The notes under the pieces: generated by a model | What the model saw: the letters and a program-made list of their open reading frames with translations, nothing else | What the model was told of the DNA's origin: nothing | The model's database searches: none | From: Geopsychrobacter sp. | GTDB taxonomy: Bacteria; Desulfobacterota; Desulfuromonadia; Desulfuromonadales; Geopsychrobacteraceae | Direction: 5' to 3' | Assembly: GCA_021647445.1 (NCBI GenBank) | Contig: JAKIUS010000139.1 | Coordinates: 1-5,388 of the forward strand | DNA: 5,388 nt | Part shown: one piece after another, positions 1 to 5,362 of the stretch | Position numbering within the stretch: position 1 is the first letter of the stretch | Layout of the letters: each line of letters starts with the position of its first letter | Position numbers and translations under genes: made by a program

Positions 1-449
1 GCGTGGATTGAGACTACACCCCCTAATTTTCTGGTTTCACTGGCACCTTGCTCGATCGGAACATAAATTTTTTCATCCCCACCTTTTTGCTGAATAGCGG
101 CTGCTGTGAGACCTAATGAACCCTGGAGAGTTGTCCATACATGTTCAAGGTCACAATCTTCTGGAAATATACAAATGTAGTGGATTGGATCGCCGCCGTG
201 ATCACCTCGCAACTCAATACCAGGAAGAACTGTCAATTTACCTTCCCCGAGCTTTTGAAGTTCTCTGATACGATCGATATCAATCGTATGATGATCAGTG
301 ATCGCAACAACCCGAACACCATTATCGACCAAGGTATCTACGATCTGCTGATTTGTGATTTGTTTATTTTTATAATCAAAAGAGCTAGGGGTGTGGAAAT
401 GCAGGTCCCACCTGTTCCACATAGACCCAACCGACGAATGAATAGCCAT
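1..449 (-). CDS. PHP-domain protein, N-terminal part, probable TrlF-type PHP-ATPase (partial)
   Basis: The gene runs off the left edge, leaving 149 complete codons. The N-terminus carries the metal-binding motifs of a PHP phosphoesterase domain: DLHFHT (residues 15-20), TDHH (51-54), GIEL with E79, IHYICIF with H90, and SIHA with H149 at the edge. These residues normally hold two or three metal ions for phosphoester hydrolysis. A start near WxxWDLHxHTP, followed by a GIEL block with a long insertion, is the pattern I associate with the TrlF/PHP-ATPase family, where an SMC-like ATPase follows; that part is not in the window, so the ATPase is inferred. The ATG at 449 is chosen because GGAGGG (458-453) lies 3 nt upstream of it and an in-frame TAG occurs further upstream. 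It follows the helicase tail by 66 nt with no visible terminator, so it is probably in the same operon. A nucleic-acid-processing role in defence is inference. PHP domain is near certain; TrlF subfamily is likely. Confidence 0.82.
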   Translation of the reverse strand, partial: MAIHSSVGSMWNRWDLHFHTPSSFDYKNKQITNQQIVDTLVDNGVRVVAITDHHTIDIDRIRELQKLGEGKLTVLPGIELRGDHGGDPIHYICIFPEDCDLEHVWTTLQGSLGLTAAAIQQKGGDEKIYVPIEQGASETRKLGGVVSIH

Positions 450-515
450 ATTCCCTCCAAATGAATGACCCAGCTAGTGACACCACCAGCAAGTTGGATG
501 AAGGTCATCCCAAAA

Positions 516-725
516 TCAAATTACTCTCCAATTACAAGCGAACAGTTTTTCTATGGAATCAGTTCGCAGCAACTTACCCTCGATCTCCGTAATCAAAGCC
601 TCACGCTTCGAATCAATCTCATCTTGTGCCTCAAACAACGCCCGCCGCTTGGTATTCCGCTGCCCTTCCAAGTGACGAATCTGCTTCTGTACCTCAAGCT
701 TCTCTTCCAAAGTCAAAGCCGACAC
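516..725 (-). CDS. Severed C-terminal coiled-coil tail of the SNF2 helicase (GTG-started ORF, 69 aa)
   Basis: This open stretch lies in the same frame as the helicase, right after its TGA (734-732); the only intervening codons are TCA and GCC. It encodes a highly charged, probably coiled-coil helix (EEKLEVQKQIRHLEGQR, then a DEID/REALI segment) and ends LFACNWRVI before a real TGA at 518-516. From memory, full-length relatives of this helicase end in the same way: KEAR, about ten residues, an EKL-x-x-Q coiled coil, a DxID-x-x-x-DALL segment, and LFxxRWxx. The match needs no gap, so I read this as the displaced C-terminus and not as an independent gene. As a separate ORF it could start at GTG 725, 6 nt after the helicase stop, but only a weak ACGGTGA-like ribosome site precedes it. 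A stand-alone small subunit made by reinitiation remains possible. Confidence 0.62.
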   Translation of the reverse strand: MSALTLEEKLEVQKQIRHLEGQRNTKRRALFEAQDEIDSKREALITEIEGKLLRTDSIEKLFACNWRVI

Positions 726-731
726 GGCTGA

Positions 732-734
732 TCA
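732..734 (-). other. In-frame TGA interrupting the helicase reading frame
   Basis: The helicase frame reads ...AAG GAA GCA CGG TGA TCA GCC GTG TCG... and then stays open for 72 codons to the next TGA (518-516). In the relatives I recall, Lys or Arg occupies this position after KEAR, so a single C-to-T change (CGA to TGA) is the simplest origin. A small hairpin, AGCC-GTGTC-GGCT (729-717), starts 2 nt downstream but has only four base pairs and does not look like a bacterial SECIS. The next base is T, not the A that favours leaky UGA reading. The same strand uses TGA to end the tail at 518-516, so wholesale recoding of TGA is not indicated. Confidence 0.8.
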
Positions 735-3368
735 CCGTGCTTCCTTGATCTGCCGATCAAACTCTTTGATCTCCCGCTCCAGCCCAACCTTGAGATCATC
801 GGCCCAGCCATCAATTTTATTCGCTTCGGCTTCAAAGAACTGCGCATTACGCACTGAGACCTGCCGAAGAATATTCTCCCGGCGCTGCTCAATAAGAGAC
901 TCAACGAAAACACTCTGCTGCTGATCCGCATTTTGATTGACCACACGGGCAGAGACCGACAATAGGCGCTGAGCCTGTTCTTCATCGAGCAGAGTACCGT
1001 CATCGGTAACCGCAGTGACCAACAGATGGTCCTCCGCCTGTCCGAGCGACTCCACCGTCAGCAAAGAGGCCACCAATGACCCCGATTTGCCGACCAGTGA
1101 ATCGATCGTCGAGATCCGAGTAGGATGGCCGGTATAGTCGAAAACAACTTCAGCAGGGGGTAAATTTCGAGCTTTAGCGGTTTCAAGTACCCGAGCAGCC
1201 AACGGGTGACCCAGGCGATAATAATGGGCTTCACCTGAGCGACGCGGCAGTTCGTAACGCCCAAGAGGAATCTGAGCTTCAGGCCCATAGGGATTATTCA
1301 GCAGGGTAAACGATGAGCCGTCGGCAAACTGGGCATTTTCACCCAACTCATGCTCTGTGAGAGCAACCAACATCTGCTCATAACGATTCAGGTAGTTTTG
1401 GCTGTTACGCAGATTAACGCGCAGCTTTTCGTGAACCTCTTCATCGAAATTCTCCAGCAACTGTTGCCGGGTCTTGGTCATGGTCTCGTTGATCTGGGTT
1501 GACAACTCAGTTTGCAACTCATCAAATCGGGTGCTGATCTCTTCCGGAGTACGACAGGATTGATAAATCTTGGCGATCCGTTTTTCGAAATCGACTCCCG
1601 ACTCGACCGCCCCCAGCACCTCATCACTGGCACCGAAAACACCCTCGAACAGGGAAAACTTCTCCGACAGCAATTCAAAGACCCGCTGATCTGCGGCGTT
1701 ATTCTGATTGAGGAAGTTGACGACAACCACATCGTGTTTTTGGCCGTATCGATGACAGCGGCCGATGCGCTGCTCGATGCGTTGCGGGTTCCAGGGCAGG
1801 TCGTAGTTGACCACCAGCGAGCAGAACTGGAGGTTGATCCCTTCGGCCCCGGCTTCAGTGGCGATCATGATCTGGCCTTGCTCACGGAAGTAATCGACCA
1901 GCGCTGAACGCATATCGACCGGGCGCGACCCGGTGATGCGATCAGTCCCCTCGTGTTCAATCAGCCACTCGGCATAGATCCGTTTGGAACGCTCATCATT
2001 GTTTGAACCATTGAACAATACAATCCCATCCCGGAAGGGACTCTTATCCAATATCCGCACAAGATATTCCTGAGTGCGCCGTGATTCGGTGAAGATGATT
2101 GCCTTGCGTTCTGCCCCTAGATTGTCGGCTTGAGCGAAGGCGATTTCCAGCGCGGTCAGGAGGGCTTCCCCCTTAGCGTTATGGGTGATCGACAGTGCCA
2201 GGTCACGGAATGCTTCCAGATCGACCAGCTCGCGCTGAATGGCAACCCGATCAGACAGGTTCAGATCACTGCCACCCTCATCGTCTGCCCATTCATCCTC
2301 AATCTCATCGAGAGCTTCGAAGTCCTGATCCAGTTCATCATCAAGAAAATCATCCGCTGGGAGGTTACCAAGCTTTTCAGTCAGTCTGCGGGAAATCGTA
2401 TCGAGCGCACCAGCGATGGCAAAGGTCGAAGAAGCCAGCAACTTGCGCAACACCAGAGTCATCAGCGAGCGTTGACTGGTGGGCAAGGCCTGAAGGTTCT
2501 CCCGTTGCAGATAGTCTGAAACAAGATGATACAGACGATCTTCACTCTCCCCAGGAGTAAAGGGCTGCACCAATGGGAGGCGCTTGGTGTATTTGATGTA
2601 CGAGGTCACCTGACGGCGCAGAGTGCGATGACAAACCGGCTGAAGACGAGCCTTTAGACTATCGAAACTGTGATTATCCAGCCGGGCAAACTGTTCGCGG
2701 AAGCTGGCCAGATCACCAAAGACACGATCATCGATAATGCTGACCAAGCCAAAGAGTTCGAGCAGGGAATTTTGCAGCGGAGTCGCAGTCAGCAGCAGTT
2801 TGGGAGCATCGCGCAGGGCGTCGCGCAGGGTCTTGGCGATAACATTGCTCGACTTGTAAACATTACGCAGGCGGTGGGCCTCATCGAAAATGACCAGATC
2901 CCAATTGATGGAGCGCAGCTCATCAGCCTTGAGCCTTGCGAACTGGTACGAACACAAGATGATCTCATCGGCAACGAACGGCCGCAGCTCGCCAGCCTTT
3001 TGCGCCTGCTTGTATGATCGGCTCTCAATAATGCGACAGGGTAGAAAGAACTTTTCCTGAAGTTCCTGAGACCACTGCTTACGCAAGTTGGCCGGGGTAA
3101 TGATCAGTATCCGACGCTTCTGCTCAGCCCACTTTTGCGAGAGCACCAAACCCGCTTCAATGGTCTTGCCCAGCCCGACCTCATCCGCCAGAATCGCCCC
3201 TTTTGAAAAAGGCGACCGAAAAGCAAACAGCGCCGCTTCGACCTGATGAGGGTTCAGATCGACCTGAGCATCAACCAGAGCACCCGCAAGCTTTTCGACG
3301 CTGTCGGATGCACAGCGTTTGGTCAGCTCATGGGCAAAATATTTAGCTTGGTAGTCGGTTAATTGCAT
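732..3368 (-). CDS. SNF2/RapA-like superfamily 2 helicase (defence-island type), 878 aa before an in-frame TGA
   Basis: This is an ATP-dependent DNA translocase with a complete SF2/SNF2 motor. Numbering from ATG 3368: Walker A DEVGLGKT (62-69), motif Ia IITPANLRKQW (89-99), Walker B DEAH (162-165), motif III LTATPLQN (193-200), motif IV IIFTESRRTQEYL (424-436), motif V ATEAGAEGINLQ (503-514), and motif VI QRIGRCHRYGQ (533-543). A very acidic insert (about 339-368) separates the two RecA lobes. A long C-terminal region follows, ending in a charged helix at KEAR before the TGA. The EVGLGKT and CHRYGQ signatures place it with RapA/DrmD-like helicases common in restriction and anti-phage loci; no DISARM methylase or DrmABC gene is present, so I do not call it DrmD. 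The start is uncertain: TTG 3377, GTG 3371 or ATG 3368. An in-frame TGA immediately precedes the TTG and no clear ribosome site is seen; ATG gives MQLTDYQAKYF. The motor is intact, but the tail (516-731) is lost unless the stop is read through. Confidence 0.93.
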   Translation of the reverse strand: MQLTDYQAKYFAHELTKRCASDSVEKLAGALVDAQVDLNPHQVEAALFAFRSPFSKGAILADEVGLGKTIEAGLVLSQKWAEQKRRILIITPANLRKQWSQELQEKFFLPCRIIESRSYKQAQKAGELRPFVADEIILCSYQFARLKADELRSINWDLVIFDEAHRLRNVYKSSNVIAKTLRDALRDAPKLLLTATPLQNSLLELFGLVSIIDDRVFGDLASFREQFARLDNHSFDSLKARLQPVCHRTLRRQVTSYIKYTKRLPLVQPFTPGESEDRLYHLVSDYLQRENLQALPTSQRSLMTLVLRKLLASSTFAIAGALDTISRRLTEKLGNLPADDFLDDELDQDFEALDEIEDEWADDEGGSDLNLSDRVAIQRELVDLEAFRDLALSITHNAKGEALLTALEIAFAQADNLGAERKAIIFTESRRTQEYLVRILDKSPFRDGIVLFNGSNNDERSKRIYAEWLIEHEGTDRITGSRPVDMRSALVDYFREQGQIMIATEAGAEGINLQFCSLVVNYDLPWNPQRIEQRIGRCHRYGQKHDVVVVNFLNQNNAADQRVFELLSEKFSLFEGVFGASDEVLGAVESGVDFEKRIAKIYQSCRTPEEISTRFDELQTELSTQINETMTKTRQQLLENFDEEVHEKLRVNLRNSQNYLNRYEQMLVALTEHELGENAQFADGSSFTLLNNPYGPEAQIPLGRYELPRRSGEAHYYRLGHPLAARVLETAKARNLPPAEVVFDYTGHPTRISTIDSLVGKSGSLVASLLTVESLGQAEDHLLVTAVTDDGTLLDEEQAQRLLSVSARVVNQNADQQQSVFVESLIEQRRENILRQVSVRNAQFFEAEANKIDGWADDLKVGLEREIKEFDRQIKEAR

Positions 3369-3377
3369 CACATTCAA

Positions 3378-3595
3378 TCATGGGTTGGAAAAGAGCATCA
3401 AAACAAGAATTTTCGACACGTTAATTCTTTTTACAGAGTGCCAGCATCTTACTAATCGCGCCCATGTAACAAAGAAGGTACTGTCGTTACTCACAAGGAC
3501 CCTTGTACCCAATATCTAATCGCGCAAAAATAAGAACTACTTACAGTGGTTGAGATGTGCGAGAAGCTACCTATTCAGCTAACTCATCAGAATTA
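3378..3595. promoter_or_regulatory. Leader region upstream of the helicase, with short direct repeats and a dyad
   Basis: No convincing gene is seen in these 218 bases; they should hold the promoter of the leftward helicase operon. A 10-bp direct repeat, CTAATCGCGC, occurs at 3452-3461 and 3516-3525, 64 bp apart. A dyad ACAAGG-AC-CCTTGT lies between the copies at 3493-3506. TTACAGTG (3541-3548) matches boxes upstream of the 193-aa gene. On the minus strand TTGTTA (3472-3467) and TAAGAT (3451-3446) resemble -35 and -10 elements, but the 15-bp spacer is short, so no promoter is claimed with confidence. Confidence 0.4.
3452..3525. repeat. Pair of 10-bp direct repeats (CTAATCGCGC)
   Basis: Identical copies at 3452-3461 and 3516-3525 flank the 3493-3506 dyad in the leader upstream of the helicase. 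Both are non-coding. They are candidate operator sites; the protein that would bind is unknown. Confidence 0.55.
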
Positions 3596-3636
3596 AAAAA
3601 GGTCGCAATTTCCATTGTCGGATTTGCGACCTTTTT
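3596..3636. terminator. Rho-independent terminator, symmetric (works on paper in both directions)
   Basis: Perfect 13-bp stem: AAAAAGGTCGCAA (3596-3608) pairs with TTGCGACCTTTTT (3624-3636) around a 15-nt loop. On the minus strand the GC-rich part is followed by a run of six T, the expected signal for ending transcripts of the 193-aa gene before the helicase leader. On the plus strand it also ends in five T, but no rightward gene is seen upstream of it. Confidence 0.85.
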
Positions 3637-3731
3637 AGTCTCTATTGGCCCCTCAACAATCAAGAAATCATAATCAAATTAATAAGTTCACAAGATACTG
3701 AAATCGGCAGAGAAGGTCAATCAAAAGCCCT
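3637..3731. other. Short AT-rich gap between two hairpins, no feature seen
   Basis: I see no ORF with a ribosome site, no RNA gene and no repeat between the terminator and the hairpin over the stop codon. It would be transcribed as the 3' untranslated end of the leftward 193-aa gene. Confidence 0.5.
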
Positions 3732-3760
3732 GATTATGCTCTCCACGAGGAGAGCTAATC
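3732..3760. other. Strong hairpin spanning the stop codon of the 193-aa gene
   Basis: GATTA-T-GCTCTCC (3732-3744) pairs with GGAGAGC-TAATC (3749-3760): 12 base pairs, one unpaired T at 3737 and the four-base loop ACGA. The TAG stop (3757-3755) of the leftward gene lies in the 5' arm as read on that strand. No T-run follows on the minus strand (only AGGGCTTTTG), so it is not a textbook terminator. It may stabilise the 3' end or be a recognition site. Confidence 0.65.
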
Positions 3761-4336
3761 TTCTGCTCGTTTTTTATTTTGTACAATTTCCCTGATCTTT
3801 TCGATGGCATCCCACAGCATTTTGTCATTGGGAATATTATATTTCAGAGCAACTTCCCTTGCCAATTTGCGTACGATAATTCGATCTTTAGGGTTGATCA
3901 TCTTCCCGCTTGGAAAGTAACGAATGTTGTTATTGAGGTAGCGTCGATATATGAACCTTCCCCATGCGTTGTCCAATGAACGAGGTAAAATTTTATGTGC
4001 TTTATATCCTGATAAATTGGTTGTGCCTACGCCGTCAGTCGTCTTCTTGAACCGCCGTATGAAATCCAGGTCGCCGTAAATGATCGGGTTGCTGACGGCT
4101 CCGCGTTGTTGCAAATCCAAAATAGCGTTGATCGATAATCCAATCTGCACCGCAATTTGCGGCAATGTTCCAGGCAGAGGATCATCCTCATTTGGAGCAT
4201 ATTTGCCCCTAGGAACCAATATGAAGTCTCGATCAAGTGATTTGAGCAGCTCAACATCAATGTGATACTGCTCTGATAGATTCTTGAAATATACCTGTGG
4301 GGACAAAACTCTCAATAGCTCAAAATCTTCTGACAT
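3755..4336 (-). CDS. Uncharacterised 193-aa protein, possible DNA-binding
   Basis: I do not recognise this family. The start is taken at ATG 4336, because AAGGAG (4348-4343) lies 6 nt upstream; the longer reading from ATG 4390 has no such site and adds an unlikely 18-residue leader. The product is soluble in appearance, with no signal peptide or membrane segment. Residues about 56-90 contain LPQIAVQIGLSINAILDLQQ followed by a region like a winged or MerR/AlpA-type helix-turn-helix (inference from spacing only). The second half is basic, with an FIYRRYL segment and a C-terminal charged helix ending NKKRAED. It lies 113 nt downstream of the XRE gene on the same strand and is followed by a hairpin and a terminator, so it forms a unit separate from the helicase operon. 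Repeated TTACAGTGA boxes flank its promoter region. A regulator or small partner of the island is the best guess. Confidence 0.8.
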   Translation of the reverse strand: MSEDFELLRVLSPQVYFKNLSEQYHIDVELLKSLDRDFILVPRGKYAPNEDDPLPGTLPQIAVQIGLSINAILDLQQRGAVSNPIIYGDLDFIRRFKKTTDGVGTTNLSGYKAHKILPRSLDNAWGRFIYRRYLNNNIRYFPSGKMINPKDRIIVRKLAREVALKYNIPNDKMLWDAIEKIREIVQNKKRAED

Positions 4337-4346
4337 TGCAATCTCC

Positions 4347-4434
4347 TTACAGTGAATTAGTTGTAAAGAAATTGTGTCGTATGTGCACATGTACTGACTG
4401 TTTTTTTTACCGACAGTAAGTATTTTTACAGTGA
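4347..4434. promoter_or_regulatory. Probable operator/promoter region of the 193-aa gene, with repeated ACAGT boxes
   Basis: A 9-bp direct repeat TTACAGTGA occurs at 4347-4355 (touching the ribosome site) and 4426-4434. Between them ACTGT (4397-4401) and ACAGT (4413-4417) form a dyad around a T8 tract. A 10-bp perfect palindrome ATGTGCACAT lies at 4381-4390. Four ACAGT/ACTGT words in under 90 bp is far above the chance rate of about one in 512 bp for a 5-mer on both strands. The layout suggests a repressor binding region; I could not pick a -35/-10 pair with confidence. Confidence 0.5.
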
Positions 4435-4449
4435 CAGGATCGTTCGCTT

Positions 4450-4929
4450 CTAATCTGGCTCTTCTCCTATCGCCAATAGAGCATCAAGATAGGCAATACC
4501 GTTGCGCTCCTCTTCAATACTTTTTTCTGCCCGTTGTTTTTGCTCTATTGTCCCACCGTCAACGGAGGTCATCGTACATTCAATGATTCTCTGCCAATCA
4601 GTCCGCTGAGCCTTAAGCATAGAGTAAATGCGATCATTGCGAACTACCTCGCTCTTGGTTTCTGCCGATTTACTCTCACCAGTCAAAAGCCATCGGAGGT
4701 CACAATTGTAGAGCTCTACAAGCTTCGCTAAAAAATCTCCTTGGGCTTGGACTTTGCCGCGCTCAAGTCGCGTAATAGTGGCCAAGCTCACACCGAGTGA
4801 TTCGCCGAATTCATCCTGAACCAGACCACATTTTTTTTTGCGGAACTGCTTAAGTCGTTCGCCGAACAAGGCAGATCTGATCATTTTCTCTTTATCATGA
4901 TCGGCACTTGTGCTATTATCTTCTGACAT
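4450..4929 (-). CDS. XRE/Cro-family helix-turn-helix transcriptional regulator, 159 aa
   Basis: A Cro/C1-type DNA-binding domain occupies about residues 22-84: FGERLKQFRKKKCGLVQDEF, GVSLATITRLERG as the second and third helices, and LAKLVELYNCDLRWLLTGE as the usual closing helices. The last phrase is typical of XRE repressors of phage and mobile-element switches. The remaining 75 residues have a charged helix (KQRAEKSIEEER) and no recognised peptidase or sensor domain. The start ATG 4929 is preceded by AAGGAG (4940-4935) at 5 nt; the upstream in-frame GTG 4935 overlaps that site and is rejected. It is divergent from the gene at 4985 with a 55-bp gap, the classic layout for an autoregulating repressor. 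A run of nine A encodes KKK just before the recognition helices, and that turn seems one residue longer than usual. Ligand and targets are unknown. Confidence 0.9.
   Translation of the reverse strand: MSEDNSTSADHDKEKMIRSALFGERLKQFRKKKCGLVQDEFGESLGVSLATITRLERGKVQAQGDFLAKLVELYNCDLRWLLTGESKSAETKSEVVRNDRIYSMLKAQRTDWQRIIECTMTSVDGGTIEQKQRAEKSIEEERNGIAYLDALLAIGEEPD
4891..4919 (+). promoter_or_regulatory. Candidate sigma-70 promoter for the gene at 4985
   Basis: TATTAT (4914-4919) with an extended -10 TGC directly upstream, a 17-bp spacer, and TTTATC (4891-4896) as a weak -35. It would start transcripts near 4925, inside the first codons of the divergent XRE gene, so binding of the repressor or transcription of xre could interfere with it. 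The spacer also holds a GCAC-TT-GTGC dyad (4904-4913). Confidence 0.45.
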
Positions 4930-4944
4930 AACCACTCCTTTTCG

Positions 4945-4968
4945 TCACATATGCACAATTTGCCACAA
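4945..4968. promoter_or_regulatory. Candidate XRE operator: repeated CACA boxes in the divergent gap
   Basis: The 55-bp gap between xre and the rightward gene holds TGCACAA (4952-4958) and TGCCACAA (4961-4968), ending 10 bp apart (one helical turn), preceded by TCACAT (4945-4950). TTGTGC also recurs in the promoter spacer at 4908-4913 and TGTGCACA at 4382-4389. These repeated half-sites are where the divergent repressor would be expected to bind; binding is inferred. Confidence 0.4.
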
Positions 4969-4984
4969 GCAGGAGGTATTTACT

Positions 4985-5305
4985 ATGCAAAAAGAAGAAC
5001 ACAGCTTAGGCGGGTGTATGAATCACCCTGAGAAGCCCGTTAATAATGCTCGACGACTCCTGGAGACACTGAATATCCCAAATTCATGTTTGGCCTCAGA
5101 ACTCCCTTTAACCCATAGCTCCAAATTCCCTCTCTTTACACAACTGGGGCCGATTGCACAAGAGGTGCACCGAGTCTCCGGGGGTCGTTTCAGCATCGCA
5201 AAAGGTCAAGGATTGCCAGATCCATCAGAAAAGTATTTTCGGTTTAGGAGGTTAAAAGTCTTTGTTCGGCGACAATTATCCTGTCCGGTCTCGCGTCAAC
5301 TATGA
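4985..5305 (+). CDS. Uncharacterised small protein, probably truncated by an insertion sequence
   Basis: ATG 4985 is preceded by a strong AGGAGG (4971-4976) with 8-nt spacing, so it is likely translated even though I do not recognise the product (106 aa as it stands). The open frame extends upstream to 4910 but that part overlaps xre and has no ribosome site. Residues about 20-45 (NARRLLETLNIPNSCLASEL) could be a helical DNA-binding segment, as expected for a Cro-like gene opposite a repressor; this is only a guess. From residue 93 onward the frame reads into sequence that looks like the left end of an IS21-type element (from 5263), so the last 14 residues (VRRQLSCPVSRQL and the preceding F) are probably not native. 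The original gene may have continued or ended differently. Confidence 0.55.
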   Translation: MQKEEHSLGGCMNHPEKPVNNARRLLETLNIPNSCLASELPLTHSSKFPLFTQLGPIAQEVHRVSGGRFSIAKGQGLPDPSEKYFRFRRLKVFVRRQLSCPVSRQL

Positions 5306-5312
5306 TGGCCGG
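5263..5312 (+). repeat. Three TGTTCGG-like terminal boxes
   Basis: Boxes at 5263-5269 (TGTTCGG), 5282-5288 (TGTCCGG) and 5306-5312 (TGGCCGG) share the form TG-x-(C/T)-CGG at spacings of 19 and 24 bp. They are all in one orientation, as in the multiple end repeats of IS21-type elements. Confidence 0.5.
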
Positions 5313-5333
5313 TTGAGTGCTTCTTCAGATAAG

Positions 5334-5356
5334 CTCCTTCTTTCAACTGAAAGGAG
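5334..5356 (+). promoter_or_regulatory. Hairpin that would hide the ribosome site of the TTG-started ORF
   Basis: CTCCTT (5334-5339) can pair with AAGGAG (5351-5356), the Shine-Dalgarno sequence of the ORF at 5363. TC/GA pairs further inside may extend the stem. An alternative stem TTCAG (5324-5328) with CTGAA (5347-5351) would compete with it. Translation of transposases is often kept low in this way; the effect here is inferred. Confidence 0.4.
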
Positions 5357-5362
5357 GTCAAC

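Noticed and set aside
141..731. Rightward open frames at 141-464 and 465-731
   Set aside because: They lie opposite the PHP gene and the helicase tail, which have recognisable motifs and ribosome sites; the rightward products show no family features.
717..734. Selenocysteine insertion at the helicase TGA
   Set aside because: The hairpin downstream has only four base pairs, and relatives appear to carry Lys/Arg here, not Cys or Sec.
1512..3017. Rightward open frames at 1512-1907, 2130-2519, 2195-2560 and 2670-3017
   Set aside because: All are antisense to the helicase motor region and are explained by its codon bias; no ribosome sites or domains support them.
713..3028. Leftward open frames at 713-1003, 1058-1288, 1478-1732 and 2789-3028
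   Set aside because: Each overlaps the helicase in another frame and has low-complexity, Arg/Ser-rich translation typical of shadow frames.
3430..3450. Sigma-54 promoter (CTGGCAC on the minus strand) upstream of the helicase
   Set aside because: The -24-like TGGCAC is present but the required GC of the -12 element is missing at the right distance.
3378..3754. CRISPR array, tRNA or small RNA gene in the largest gap
   Set aside because: There are no regularly spaced repeats and no cloverleaf; only two hairpins and short repeats are present.
4337..4390. Longer start (ATG 4390) for the 193-aa gene
   Set aside because: It has no ribosome site, and the internal ATG 4336 has AAGGAG at ideal spacing; the extra segment contains likely operator DNA.
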